Shown in pieces: positions 1 through 10,116 of a stretch of DNA of 64,000 nucleotides (position 1 is its first letter; each line of letters opens with the position of its first letter). Below the pieces are notes generated by a model. It was given only the letters and a program-made list of their open reading frames with translations, had not been told where the DNA came from and searched no databases. Origin of the DNA: Elephas maximus indicus. Lineage: Eukaryota > Chordata > Mammalia > Proboscidea > Elephantidae. Location: positions 84,686,721 through 84,750,720 of the forward strand of contig NC_064830.1 in NCBI RefSeq assembly GCF_024166365.1. Direction: 5' to 3'. The position numbers and the translations under genes were made by a program.

Positions 1-143
1 AGAAAAGCAAAGTGGAACCAGGAATGAAGTGAAAAATGCAACCCTCAATGATCTACAGTGCTAACAGTGGGTTACAAACTCAGCCAAGGCATCAGGGGAA
101 AACCTGTCTTAAGTAGATATCCCGTAACAACCTTAGTACTCTT

Positions 144-347
144 GGAATCCCTGGATGGTGCAACAGTTAACACACTCAGTTGCTAACAGAAAGGTTGGAG
201 GTTCAAGTCCACCCAGAAATGCCTTGCAAGAAAGGCCTGGTGATCTGCTTCTGAAATACCAGCCTTGAAAACTCTATGGAGCACAGTTCTACTCCAGCAC
301 ACATGGGGTCTCCAGGAGTTGGGATCGGCTCCACGGCAACTGGTTTT
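144..347 (+). repeat. AfroSINE-type SINE, class B (~200 bp)
   Basis: The tRNA-like head reads 'ccctggatggtgcaac' and is followed by 'gttcaagtccaccca' (B-box-like). The body runs through 'gaaaggcctggtgatctgc' and the tail ends in a T-rich stretch. Throughout this list I use three visual classes: A (about 160 bp, 'accaccagggtttcc' in reverse), B (about 200 bp, 'ccacccagaggc') and C (about 200 bp, 'ctgtaatctttacggaagcag' in reverse). All share a tail like the RTE LINE 3' end, which suggests RTE-driven mobilisation. Confidence 0.9.
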
Positions 348-1085
348 TAGCTTAATATTCTTGACAGGCAATGGATAAAACTTAAGCAAGCTCAGATCAA
401 ATACTGACAGGGACCAGAAGTTCACAGATGAAAGGAGAGGGCCAGGTAAAGACTATGACTTCAGTCCGAAAGACATTAAACCAGTAAAAAGCAACCAACA
501 AAACAAAAACCCAGTCATTTGCCTGACGAAACATTGTTTAATTGCTTTCACTAGTTTCCGTGGGATGTTTTTATGATGACTTGGCAAAGCAGCCCTAAGC
601 CTAGGCAGTTTTGGCTTCTCCTCCCACCTGCCCTCAGAAAGTAGTAACATTCTATCCACCTCTGTATCTCCAGAACGCCACCCAACCAGTGCTCTGAAGG
701 TAGACTGAAAGAACGAATAAAGATGCCCACAGGGCCCGTTCCTCTTCAGATCGCAGGTCAGGGTCCCTGTGTCCCATTCTCACCCTCTAACCCCAGCCCA
801 GGAAAGCTGCCTTCACACATGATGGCATTCTCCCTTCCTGGCCATTTTCACTCTTGGGTCCCTTTGATGAGCCCCTTGGCGTGGCATTCAAGGCTTTCCT
901 GATCAACTCTCTAGCTTTACCTCTTTCCACACCAGCTATTCTAAACCCATTGGAAGTTTTTGTTTATTTTTTGTGTTGAGCAGTCTGTGTTAAGTAAACA
1001 CATTCACACAGAGCATCTTGTTTAGCCATCACAAAAAGCCTATGAGGCAGACTGTTATTTTTCCCTTTATATAAACTTTGGAAAA
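348..1085. other. Intergenic, no gene recognised
   Basis: I see no convincing coding region or young repeat here. The end of this stretch, around 1,015-1,070, has faint MIR-like wording, but not enough to call. Confidence 0.5.
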
Positions 1086-1220
1086 GCGGTGGTACACAGT
1101 GGCTAAGAGCTTAGCCTCTGGTATGAACCCTAGATTCACCAGCTCCTAGCTGTGTAAATTTCAGCAAGACACTTACACATTCTGTGCCTCATCTTTCAGG
1201 TTCCTTGTCTATAAAATGGA
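1086..1220 (+). repeat. MIR SINE
   Basis: The order 'gtggctaagagcttagcctctgg', 'agctgtgtaaatttcagcaagacacttac' and 'tctataaaatgg' is the MIR core and 3' order. A class A SINE follows directly at 1,221, so the MIR was probably the insertion target. Confidence 0.75.
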
Positions 1221-1330
1221 ACCCTGGTGGCGCAGTGATTAAGCATTCAGCTGCTAACAAAGAAGTCAGCAGTTCGAATTCACCAGCTGCTCCTTGGGAA
1301 CTTTAAGGGGCAGTTCTGCTGTGCATATAT
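1221..1330 (+). repeat. AfroSINE-type SINE, class A, 3' decayed
   Basis: The head 'accctggtggcgcagtgatt' and 'gttcgaattcaccagctgctc' (B-box-like) are clear. The copy loses the consensus after 'ggggcagttctgctgtg'. Confidence 0.85.
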
Positions 1331-1423
1331 AGTTTTGTTGTATTAATACTTTAATGCATGTAAATCTCTTAAGACAGTGCCTGGAAGAGAACAAGAAATC
1401 AGTATATGTTAGCTGTTATTGTG

Positions 1424-1637
1424 CTGGAGTCTCCAGGTGGCGCAAATGGCTAACATGCTCAGCTGCTAACCAAAAGGTTAAAAGTTTGAGTCCACCCAGA
1501 GGTGCCTCAGAAGACAGGCCTGGCAATCTTCTTCCAAAAAATCATCCATTGAAAACCCTATGGAACACACCTCTGCTCTGACACACATGGGTTTGCCATG
1601 AGTTGGAATCGACTCAGTGGCAACTGGTTGGTTGGTT
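1424..1637 (+). repeat. AfroSINE-type SINE, class B
   Basis: The copy runs from 'gagtctccaggtggcgcaaa' to 'gactcagtggcaactggttgg', with the complete body between. It abuts an LTR fragment that starts at about 1,638. Confidence 0.9.
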
Positions 1638-1695
1638 ATTGTTATGGATTGAATTGTGTCCCCCCAAAATATGTGCTGTAGCCTGACCCCAGAAG
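1638..1695 (+). repeat. MaLR-like LTR fragment
   Basis: The 5' edge of a MaLR-like LTR ('ttatggattgaattgtgtcc', then 'ccaaaatatgtg') is followed immediately by another retroposon. Only about 55 bp remain. Confidence 0.6.
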
Positions 1696-1946
1696 AACTA
1701 GATGGTGTCCTGCTACCACCACCGACCACTCAGTCAGGGATCACAATAGAGGTTCCCAGACAGAGGAGGAGAAAAATGTAGAACAAAATTCAAATTAAAA
1801 AAAAAAAAAGACCAGACTTACTGGTCTGACAGACACTAGAGGAACCCAAGACTATGGCGCCCAGATGCCCTGCTGACTTAGAACTGAAGCCACTTCTGAA
1901 GTCTACCTTTCAGCCAAAGACTAGATAGCCCTATAAGATTAAGGGA
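1696..1946 (+). repeat. Piece of ~0.72-kb poly(A)-tailed retroposon family (R1)
   Basis: The order 'gatggtgtcctgctaccacc', 'gatcacaatagaggttccca', 'agaccagacttactggtctg' and 'cttctgaagtctacctttca' matches the near-complete copy at 11,078-11,799 (minus) and the copy at 24,779. The family is recognised here by internal comparison; I have no secure name for it. Confidence 0.6.
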
Positions 1947-2012
1947 AACCCTGGTGGCATAGTGGCTAAGTGGTATAGCTAGTAACCAAAAGGTCTGCAG
2001 GATTCGAATGTG
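1947..2012 (+). repeat. SINE head fragment, class A
   Basis: The segment 'gaaaccctggtggcatagtg' through 'aaccaaaaggtctgcagg' is a class A head. It is cut off after the B-box region and L1-like sequence follows. Confidence 0.75.
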
Positions 2013-2014
2013 GT

Positions 2015-2140
2015 GAAATATAAATAACAAAACATTAGCCAATTCAACTATTTTTACACATACAATTCACTGACATTAATTACATTCACCTTGTTGTGTA
2101 TCCATCACCACTATCCATTTCCTTTTTTTTTTTTTAGTCA
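2015..2140 (-). repeat. L1 fragment
   Basis: The segment 'caattcactgacattaattaca', 'ttgttgtgtatccatcaccac' reads like the minus strand of an L1 region. The same wording occurs at 50,085-50,140. Confidence 0.55.
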
Positions 2141-2159
2141 ACTTAGTACCAAGGGCAGG

Positions 2160-2562
2160 GACATTTTATCCTAAAAACTGAGAAGTTGGGGATGCCAGAG
2201 GTCATGGACCCCGGACCTTTCGTTAGCCCAAGACTGGAACCATTCCTGAAGCCATCTCTTCAGACAGGAATTGAACTGGACTATAAGACAGAAAATGATG
2301 CTGGTGAGAAGTGAGCTTCTTGGCTCAAGTAGACATATGAGACTATGTGGGCAGCTCCTGTCTGGAGGTGAGATAAGGCAGGGAGGGGACAGGAGCTGGC
2401 TGAATGGACATGGGGAATCCAGGGTGGAGAGGAGGAGTGTGCTGTCTCATTAGGGGGAGAGCAGCTAGGAGTACATAGCAAGGTGTGTGTAAGTTTTTGT
2501 ATGAGAGACTGACTTGATCTATAAACTTTCACTTAAAGCACAATAAATAAAATAATAATAAT
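2160..2562 (+). repeat. Poly(A)-tailed retroposon, 0.4-kb form (R2)
   Basis: The order 'gaccccggacctttcgttag', 'ggaaccattcctgaagcc', 'ctcattagggggagagcagc' and 'aactttcacttaaagcacaa', with an A-rich end, matches the copy at 28,591-28,980 over its whole length. I recognise the family only by internal comparison. Confidence 0.65.
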
Positions 2563-2894
2563 AAATTTTTAAAAACTGAGAATTTGATTCCATTCTCCAG
2601 GACCCTGATCAGAGCCTGAACAAGATCTTGAATTTATGAATTATTCAATAAATAGTTGTTGAATGAATAAGTACTGTCCTGTTCTCTAAATATTAAGCTG
2701 ATGTTGGTCAGGGCTCAGCACCTGCCTTCTAGAGAACACCCTACAATGGACAAGCCAAGGGCAGATTCTCCACTACAGAGGGCAAATCTCATTTCTCTGG
2801 AAGAGATTAAATTGGAGATAAAGATACCCGTGGGGCTTAGAGCCTTCCTCTGACTTTAGAGATTGGAGAAAGAAGAATACAGAGGCTCAGGGCT

Positions 2895-3054
2895 TTACAG
2901 TTGCACCGTCCCATACACTAGCCACTAGGCACAGGTGGCTCCTGAGCACTTGAAATTGTGGCTAGTCTGCATTGAGATGTGATTATAAGTATAAAATACA
3001 CGCCAGATTTCAAATAGTATGAAAAAAGAAAGCAATTAATTTGCATATTGATTG
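2895..3054 (-). repeat. Old DNA-transposon-like repeat, part 1
   Basis: The stretch 'actagccactaggcacaggtgg' and 'tgagcacttgaaattgtggct' belongs to a mammal-wide repeat whose other end ('tctattggatagcagcgccc') appears at about 3,700. A class B SINE (3,055-3,370) and a class A SINE (3,479-3,651) interrupt it. Similar text recurs at 19,335-19,520. Confidence 0.5.
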
Positions 3055-3370
3055 TCCCTGGGTTGCACAAACAGTTGCCATGCTTGTCTGCTAACCCAAA
3101 AGTTGATGGTTTGAGTCCACCCAGAGGCACCTCGGAAGAAAGGTCTGGTGATCTGCTTCTGAAAAATCAGCATTGAAAACCCTATGGACATTGAATTGTG
3201 CATGTAGAAACTGTTGAACTGACGAATATTTGTTGTGTATATTAACACCATGATAAAAAACCAACAAACCAAAAAAAACCCTGTGGATGGAGTACAGTTT
3301 TACTCTGACACACATGGAGTCACTATGAGTCAGGATCAACTCGACAACCAGTGGTTTCATTTTGGTTTTT
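3055..3370 (+). repeat. AfroSINE-type SINE, class B, split by a small insertion
   Basis: The head is 'ccctgggttgcacaaacagttg' and the tail is 'gatcaactcgacaaccagtgg'. Bases 3,187-3,281 are a foreign A-tailed insert flanked by copies of 'aaaaccctatgga' and 'aaaaccctgtgga', so a later retroposon landed inside the SINE. Confidence 0.85.
3187..3281 (+). repeat. Short A-tailed retroposon 3' end (R3) inside a SINE
   Basis: The insert 'attgaattgtgcatgtagaaactg' to an A-rich tail matches the segments at about 9,730-9,830 (plus) and 8,453-8,570 (minus). It looks like a strongly 5'-truncated 3' end of a LINE-type element. The flanking 13-bp near-identical repeats are its likely target duplication. Confidence 0.6.
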
Positions 3371-3478
3371 TATATTGATTACATGTTGAAGCAATTATAG
3401 CTTAGAAACACTGCGTTAAATAAAACATGTTAAAATTAATTTGATCAATTTCTTTTTACCTTTTCAATATGGCTACTA
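3371..3478 (-). repeat. Old DNA-transposon-like repeat, part 2
   Basis: This is the continuation of the repeat at 2,895-3,054 beyond the SINE. It is AT-rich and ends at 'atatggctacta' (3,467-3,478), which is the target copy for the next SINE. Confidence 0.4.
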
Positions 3479-3651
3479 AACCAAAAAAACCAAACCCAGT
3501 GCCATCGAGTTAATTACGACTCATAGCGACCCTATAGGACAGAGTAGAACTGGCTGGCCCATAGAGCTTCCAAGGAGCACCTGGCAGATTCGAACTGCCA
3601 GCCCTTTGGTTAGCAGCCGTAGCACTTAACCACTACACCACCAGGGTTTCC
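3479..3651 (-). repeat. AfroSINE-type SINE, class A, with 12-bp target duplication
   Basis: The copy is complete in minus orientation ('tgccatcgagttaattacgac' to 'accaccagggtttc'). It is flanked by perfect 12-bp copies of 'atatggctacta' at 3,467-3,478 and 3,652-3,663. Confidence 0.95.
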
Positions 3652-3841
3652 ATATGGCTACTAGAGAGTTTAAAATGGCATGTGTGGCTCAAGTTTTATT
3701 TCTATTGGATAGCAGCGCCCTAGAAGGAGACAGCATCCCAGAAGGGGAGGCCTGGACCAACCACAGAATTTTCAAGCCTGTCCCTGAGACCTGAGGCTGA
3801 CCAGAAGTTGGATAAAGTAAAGGCAGAACCAAAAGCAAACA

Positions 3842-3987
3842 AACCTATTGCCATGGAGTCGGCATAGTGACCCTATAGGACACAGTAACTGCCCCGTAGG
3901 GTTCCCAAGGAGAGCCTGGTGGATTTGAACTGCCGACCTTTATGGTTAGCAGCCATAGCTCTTAACCACTAAGCAACCAGGGTTCCC
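3842..3987 (-). repeat. AfroSINE-type SINE, class A
   Basis: The body 'cattgccatggagtcggcatag' to 'aagcaaccagggttccc' is in minus orientation. It is slightly shortened in the tail. Confidence 0.9.
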
Positions 3988-4413
3988 AAAGTAAAAGGAG
4001 AAGAGGTGGGAAATAGGATGCATAAAAGCAAATGTGATCCATTCCATCTCTTGTTACTCCGCCAGATTCCCCATGCACTGCTTTCCCACCCCCACCCCCC
4101 AGGCAGCTAAACATGAGTCACCAACCCATTGCCTTAGGGAGAACACTGTCACCAAGAAACCAGAGAACAATGGAAGCAGAGTCTCGGTTTTTAAGATCAA
4201 AAGCCAAAAAAAAAGTCATAATTCATACTAGATAAAGCCATCACAGACTTCATCTATTTACAATATCAAGGAGAGACCCGGGACAGGAACAGTGTTGGGC
4301 TAGAAACCGAGTCACTGTCTGGTGACAATCAAGTCTCCATGTGCCCCCATGACTCCACTGAAAGATAAATGGGGTGGGAACTAAGAGCCCAGGCTTGGAG
4401 CTAGGCTGAAAAC

Positions 4414-4582
4414 CAAACTCACCGTGGTTGAGTTGACGGCATAGTGACCTCATAGGGTTTCCAAGGATGTAACTCTTTACGGAAGCAGGCTGTCACGTCT
4501 TTCTTCCCCAGAGTGGCTAGTAGGTCCGAACTGTCTACCTTTTGGTTAGCAACCGAGCGCTTAACCACTGTGTCACCAGGGT
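4414..4582 (-). repeat. AfroSINE-type SINE, class C
   Basis: The class C body 'taactctttacggaagcaggctg' and 'cttttggttagcaaccgagcgc' leads to the head 'tgtcaccagggtc'. A MIR flanks it at 4,583. Confidence 0.88.
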
Positions 4583-4770
4583 CTAAATTCCAGCTCTGCC
4601 ACTTACTCACTGGATGGTCTCAGACCGTGACTCAGATTTGAGTACCTCAGTTTTCTCTTCTGTAAAATGGGCTGATGATAGTAGTACCTGCCTCATAAAG
4701 GTGCTTAGGGGTTAATCTATGTAAGAACTTAGAACAATGACTGACTCCTAGCAGATATGACCTAAGTGTT
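4583..4770 (+). repeat. MIR SINE
   Basis: The order 'agctctgccacttactcactgg', 'tttctcttctgtaaaatggg' and 'gtagtacctgcctcataaag' is MIR. The SINE at 4,414 sits in its 5' part. Confidence 0.8.
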
Positions 4771-5682
4771 TGCTGTTACTGCACCTGTGAATGAGCCCTG
4801 CACAGAGTTGGGTCTAAGAGACCAGATGACTGGTCCAGTAAGCTGCCACTTTGTCATGTTGCTGATCAATTATCTGGAGGAGCGATGCTCATGAGCTCCC
4901 CAATCACTGCTGCAGGTCCATCTGGTCTACCTCACCATGTCAAACCTACCCAGCTTTCAATGAGCCAGAGCGTTCAGAAGGCTCTCGAAGGATGGTAGAA
5001 CTCTGGATTCCTAGGGGTAGAGGTCCCCAGGAGCAATCTCCTCTGGGGTCTGTGAGATGCCCCCTCATAATGAGATTTTCTCCCTTCAGTCCCCAGACTT
5101 TCCCCTAATTAGCTGAAGCCTGTAGGCCTCAAAAAGGCAGGAGCAGGAGCTATGATGCGTCCATTGGCATTTAGGATCTAAGGCTATGTATGAATTGCCA
5201 GAGTGTGATGACTGACTTTTAGTAATAGATTTTAGAAGGGTTAGCATGTTACTTGGGCCAGGGGAGCCCAGCCCCTATTTGCCTATCTGTCAAATAAAAG
5301 CCAAGACTACACCCAGCTTGCCCATGGCCATCTCTCCAGAGCAGCCTCAGACATGCTCCCAGTTTTGCAATCTTCTATGGTACCTGATAAGCCTGTCCAG
5401 CCCAAATGGTACTCTTCCCTTAACCCGAGAAGGCCAGACCTGGTTCCAGGGCAGCAGCATTGCCCAACCCCAGGGATGCACCATTCATACTGTATTCAAG
5501 TTGCCTTTTTCAGAGTGGTGCTCCAAGGGCTCTGTTGATCTGTAGTGCCACTTGAATAGGGTCCCCTGGAGTTGTGCAGTACAGCAGTCTTGCATTCCTT
5601 GGAAACCCACAGACTCCTGGATCAAAGCCCACTGCCTTCCTCTGCCTTCAGTTTACACTATTTCATGACTCAAGTGGCATAC
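4771..5682. other. Intergenic, no gene recognised
   Basis: A 99-codon open frame at 5,246-5,545 has no recognisable domain and no splice or promoter context. I treat it as chance. Confidence 0.5.
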
Positions 5683-5685
5683 TAC

Positions 5686-5845
5686 AGTGGTTCTCAAACT
5701 TTGGCATACATCAGAATCCCCTGGAGGGCTTGTTGAGACAGATTGCAGGGCAGCACCCCCAGAGTTTCAGATTCAGTAGGTCTGGGGTGGGACCTGAGAT
5801 TGCATTTCTAACAAGTTCCCGAGGAATACTAATGCTGTTGGTCCA
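5686..5845 (+). repeat. MER5A-type hAT-Charlie element, 3' end lost
   Basis: The terminus 'cagtggttctcaaactttgg' is followed by 'agaatcccctggagggcttg', 'cagattcagtaggtctgggg' and 'aacaagttcccgaggaatac'. These are classic MER5A landmarks. The right terminal repeat is missing where a SINE starts at 5,846. Confidence 0.88.
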
Positions 5846-5997
5846 AACCAAAGTCCATCACTGGTGAGTTGATTCCGACTCATAGCGACCCCATAGAACA
5901 GAGTAGAACTGCCTCATAGAGTTTCCAAAAAGCAGCTGGTAGATTCAAACCGCTGGCCTTTTGGTTAGCGGCTGAACTCTTAAGCACTGTCCAGGGA
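5846..5997 (-). repeat. AfroSINE-type SINE, class A
   Basis: The minus-strand body 'gagttgattccgactcatagc' to 'gcactgtccaggg' is clear. It replaces the right end of the MER5A copy. Confidence 0.88.
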
Positions 5998-7215
5998 GCA
6001 GCAAATGGCTAGGAGAACAAACAAAACAACATACAGACCGGGACTTTTGATGACTGCCTTGTTGTAGAGGAGCAGTAGGGAGTGCCTGGTAGAACCACTG
6101 GTGTCGTAGACGCTGTTGGTGCCTCACCCAGATCCTCCTTCCCAGCCAGTGCACCAACCCACAGCTGCCATGAGTATTGGCTGCCAACAGCTCCTAGCTG
6201 CCCCTTCTCTGGAGCCTGCCCTTGGCCAGAAAGGAGCCACTTTGCCTGGCAAACACTGGCCCCACATCCCCCAGGGGCAGACCTTGGCAATTATCAGCTG
6301 GCTTGGGGTACAAAAGGCCAGTCCAGTGGCCTTGAGGTGGGGCCAACTCTGTGGCATTACCTGTGCTCCAGAGCTCCCCGTGGGATCAGGGTGAAGCAAG
6401 GCCAAGCCCTTGCTTAGCTTTTTGTTCTCTTATTCTACTTCCTCCCTATCCTTTTCCTGAGAGCTCTTCCACAACAAATCACTTGGTTTCTATCCCAGGA
6501 TATGCTTCCAGGGAACCCTGTCTAAGTTGAGTTGTGAGAACTTGCATCCACTTATTCCCCCTGGGTCAGGGCCTCTTCCCTTCTCTTCCCCCCATGGGAG
6601 CCAGTATTACACTGAGGGCACAGACCCTACTCCTAGTTCTACCTCTGGGCATAGAAAAGCAGACTTCTGCAGACTAACACAAGTGTTAGTTGGGATTAGG
6701 CCCACCCAGCTCAGTTTTTCCCATGGAACTGGTACTGGTAGAACACCAACCTCTGCCCCCCACATACACACACACACATATACACACGCACTCTCACACT
6801 GCTACACATGCTTTTTTATAAATATTAAGTATTTGCAGAGTTTGTGGGGAGAAGCTGGGCCCAGAAAGGGGCCAGAAGTACTGCTTTCCCACAGCCACTC
6901 ATTCAAAGAGCAACTGGCCCTGGTAATACACTTGGGTGGAGTTGCTTCTCGCAGCTGTCCTGGGAATGTGGTCCAGACTTCCTGCAACAAAGCCTCCCGT
7001 GGGCAGAGATAGGCCTTCAGGGCTCTGCCTCTCTCACCCTCAAGGCCATGGCCCTCTGTTTGCTTTTCATTGCTTGTAACCACTCAGTAATCTCGATTAG
7101 GAAGGCTTACAAGGAAAGTGTACATAGACATGAACGCACATGCAGCTCTGTGTACCTGTGTGGGTGCAGGTCTATGTGTGAGGGGAAGAGAGGAAGAAGC
7201 ATGTTTCTAGAGGAA
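5998..7215. other. Intergenic; possible old LTR-like remnant
   Basis: The end at about 6,430-6,535 ('caacaaatcacttggtttct', 'ccagggaaccctgtctaag') resembles the 3' part of an old LTR. Bases 6,013-6,086 match 8,049-8,120 at roughly 80% identity. A CA-rich microsatellite lies at about 6,762-6,800. No gene is recognised. Confidence 0.4.
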
Positions 7216-7801
7216 TGTTACGGATTGAATTGTGCCTCCCTAATGTGTGTTGAAGTCCTAACCCCTATACCTGTAAATATGACCTTGTTTGGAAAAAGGA
7301 GTCCTTGTGGTATACTGGTTAAGTGGTCAGTGGTCTGAACCCACCAGCCTCTCCACAGGAGAAAGGTGTGGCGGTCTGCTTTCATAAAGATTACAGCCTA
7401 GGAAACCTGATGGGGCAGCTGTACTCTGTCCTATAGTGTCACTATGAGACAAAATCAACTCAACAGCAACAGGTTTTTTATTTTTTTGGTTTTGGAAAAT
7501 GGGGTCTTCTTTGTTATGTTAATGAGGTCATACAAGAGTAGGGTGGGTCCTAAACCTAATCACTTCTGAGTTGTAAAAAGTGTAGAACACACACAGGGGG
7601 AAGACAGACATCATGTGAGGGTCAGCTGAAGCCAAGGAACACCAAGGATTGCCAGCGGTCACCAGAAACTAAGAAAGAGGCCCACCAAAGGAATTGACAC
7701 AGATGAGATCCTGATTTGGACTTTTAGGCACCAGAATTACAAGAAAATAAATTTCTGTTTTTTAGAGCCACCCACAGCAGCACTAAGTAACAAAGACAGA
7801 G
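7216..7801 (+). repeat. MaLR-like solo LTR
   Basis: The LTR starts 'tgttacggattgaattgtgc', continues with 'aagtcctaacccctatacct', 'gaccttgtttgg' and 'aaataaatttctgtttttt', and ends near 'caaagaca'. The motif 'aggaa' lies on both sides (7,211-7,215 and 7,802-7,806), a possible 5-bp target duplication. A SINE splits it. Confidence 0.75.
7297..7490 (+). repeat. AfroSINE-type SINE, class C, inside the LTR
   Basis: The copy runs from 'aggagtccttgtggtatactgg' to the T-rich tail. Perfect 9-bp copies of 'tttggaaaa' at 7,288-7,296 and 7,491-7,499 bound it, so it landed in the older LTR. Confidence 0.93.
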
Positions 7802-8452
7802 AGGAACATCCAGACATTGGGTTATGACGTATCATTAACAGGCATCTTGGAAAGCATTCTATCCATCAGCCGCATTTAGCAGATTAGGAAAATGAGGCCC
7901 AAAGAGAACTAGGCATCCCCAAAGGGGTGTTCATGCTGGGTCTTTGACCCAAATAAGCTAGAAGCAAGTGTACACAGTTTGTATATGGGTTCAGCATACG
8001 TGTGTTTTCCAAAGAGAGATTTAAAGGTATACATACTTACGCACGCATAAACAAACAGAACAGCCCACAGCCCGAGACTTTTGATAAATGCCTTTTGTAG
8101 AGGAGCCTCAGGGTGTGGCTGGGATGGTGGAGAATCAGAGAGCACAGCCTGGCCATAGTGAGGCCTGCTTCTCAGTGGGCAAGGGTAAATGCAGAGGAAA
8201 TGGAGCCCGTGAAGCCAGTAGGGGTGGGGCCACTGAGGTCTGAACTCCATAAATACCAGCTTGTCTCATCCTGGACTTGACGTTCTCAACAGTAGGCACC
8301 TTACACCTCTTTACAGTGCCAGTGCTCATCAGAGTAGAAGCTCAACAACGGTTTGGAAACAAGTGAATGAATGAACGGAAGTTGTAACTATTAGAAAATG
8401 ACTGAAGTCATGCATCCTCAGTAGGGATAAGGAAAAAGGGAACATTTACATT

Positions 8453-8570
8453 TTTCAAAAAACAATTTATTTTATTCTTTCTTGTTGTGGTTGAGAATAT
8501 CCGCAGCAGAACACAGACCAATTCAACAGTTTCTGCATGTACAATTCAGTGACACTGGTTACATTCTTCG
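8453..8570 (-). repeat. Retroposon 3' end (R3), minus
   Basis: The text 'ttgttgtggttgagaatatccg', 'caattcaacagtttctgcatg' and 'caattcagtgacactggttac' is the reverse of the A-tailed fragments at 3,187 and about 9,730. Confidence 0.55.
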
Positions 8571-8784
8571 AGTTGGGAGCACTTACATTTTAAGAGACAT
8601 TCAATGTCAAGAGTCAGGCAACCAATAGAAAATACTTCTTGAACACCGACTATATGCCAGGCACTGTTCTAGGCAGTAGAAAGACCACAGTAAACAAGAC
8701 AGACTCTGCCATTCAGGGGCACGCACCCCAGAGGAGACAAGAAAAGAAGCCAGAAGACGAGGCAGAGAGGTTGGAGGGAGGCCT

Positions 8785-8896
8785 GTGAGGAAGGTTCTAC
8801 ATTTTACAGAAGAGGAAACTGAGGCTTGGCAAGGTTGAGTGCTTATCCAGGCCACAGAGCTGGCAAGGATCAGTGTCAGGATTTTAACCCAGGACA
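8785..8896 (-). repeat. MIR SINE
   Basis: The segment 'ttacagaagaggaaactgagg', 'cacagagctggcaagg' and 'aggattttaaccca' is the MIR core in minus orientation. Confidence 0.7.
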
Positions 8897-9067
8897 GGAA
8901 AGAAGGTGAAAGGAATCATTGTCAGGAGGGGTAGGGTGTTCTCCCTGGTTCAACACTCCTGAAAGATTTGTCTCAAAGGCCGAAAAAACCGGGCAAATGG
9001 GAAGTGTTCAGAGTCTTTAGTGTTTCATAGGTTCCAGGCCTGAAATAGATCAGCTGGTTTTTAAAGG

Positions 9068-9342
9068 ATGTCCCTGGGTGATGCAAATGGGGTGCACCTG
9101 ACTACAAACCTAAAGGCTGGTGGTTTGAATCTACCCAGCAGCACCTCGGAAGAAAGGCCTGGTAACCTGCTTCTCTGAAGATTATAGCCAAGAAAAACCT
9201 ACGGAGCAGTTCTACTCTGTAATACATGGGGTCATCAGATAGCTTCTCATCTGTAAAATAAAGTGAATAATACCTACCTTATACGGTCTCTATGAGTCAG
9301 AATTGACTCAGTGGCAACAGGTTTGGGTTTTTTTTTTTTTCT
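9068..9342 (+). repeat. AfroSINE-type SINE, class B/C, with an internal MIR-like filler
   Basis: The head 'tgtccctgggtgatgcaaa' and the tail 'gaattgactcagtggcaacagg' belong to one SINE. About 55 bp between 'catggggtca' and 'ggtctctatgag' read like MIR 3' sequence ('tcatctgtaaaataaag'). Confidence 0.8.
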
Positions 9343-9729
9343 ATAGAGTTGTCCAAGCAATAAATCAATCAGTGTGTGTAAAATTCTTTTAAAATTTCCC
9401 AACGTAGGTTTAGCATTCAGAAATGTTATTATTACTTCCAGCTTTCTCTTTCTTTTATCTCTTTTTTCCCTGATGATTTCATGGAAATAACTCAATATAT
9501 TAGCTTTCAGTAAGAGTCTCCTTCCTCTTAGCCTGGTGATAAAATCTGACTGCTGATTGAGGAGGGATGAGAGTGACCTTGGACGGTATGTGTGTACAAC
9601 CACTGCAATTTCATAGGACAAGCTGGATTTTATCTCTGAACACTCTACCTTAGGGGGCAATGAGTTTACGCTAACAGAGAGGAACAACTCAGAAAACGAT
9701 AGCAAGACAGGTTGCGCAACTCGAAGGAT

Positions 9730-9835
9730 GTAATGAGTTGTACATACAGAAACTGCCGAATTGGTGTGTGTTTTGCTGTGCATGTTCTCAACACAACAAA
9801 GTAAATTAAAAAAAAAAAAAAAACTTATCAAATAG
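9730..9835 (+). repeat. Retroposon 3' end (R3) with poly(A)
   Basis: The segment 'gttgtacatacagaaactgcc' to the A-run at about 9,807-9,823 matches the inserts at 3,187-3,281 and 8,453-8,570. Confidence 0.55.
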
Positions 9836-9969
9836 GAAAAAAAAAAAAAAGTTTCTTGGCCTGCATTAAGGAGCCTTGAACTCTGATGTTAGTCTGACCT
9901 CTAGTGGCCAAACAGAAAAGGAGCAAGCCAGTAACAGATGCCCAAATGTCAAAAAACTAAGGCGAGGGG

Positions 9970-10105
9970 GAGCCAGGGTGCTTTATTAGCTAGCTTTTGT
10001 AGAGAGCTTCCTAGATGCTGAATTGTGCTAACCCACAGAGAGGTAAGTTCCTTAATGAAGTCAACACAGTTTGTAAGTGGCAGGGCTAGGATTTTAACCC
10101 ACGAC
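9970..10105 (-). repeat. MIR-like SINE
   Basis: The segment 'cagtttgtaagtggcagggct' and 'aggattttaaccca' is MIR-like and diverged. Confidence 0.5.
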
Positions 10106-10116
10106 TATCTCAAGTG

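Noticed and set aside
5246..5545. A 99-codon open frame
   Set aside because: No recognised domain, no CpG island, no splice context, and it lies in intergenic sequence next to repeats.
6844..7338. A 164-codon open frame on the plus strand
   Set aside because: It runs into an LTR and a SINE and has no domain; its overlap with frames in other phases points to chance.
9274..9831. A 185-codon open frame on the minus strand
   Set aside because: It spans the tail of a SINE and an A-tailed retroposon end, so the frame is made of repeat sequence.
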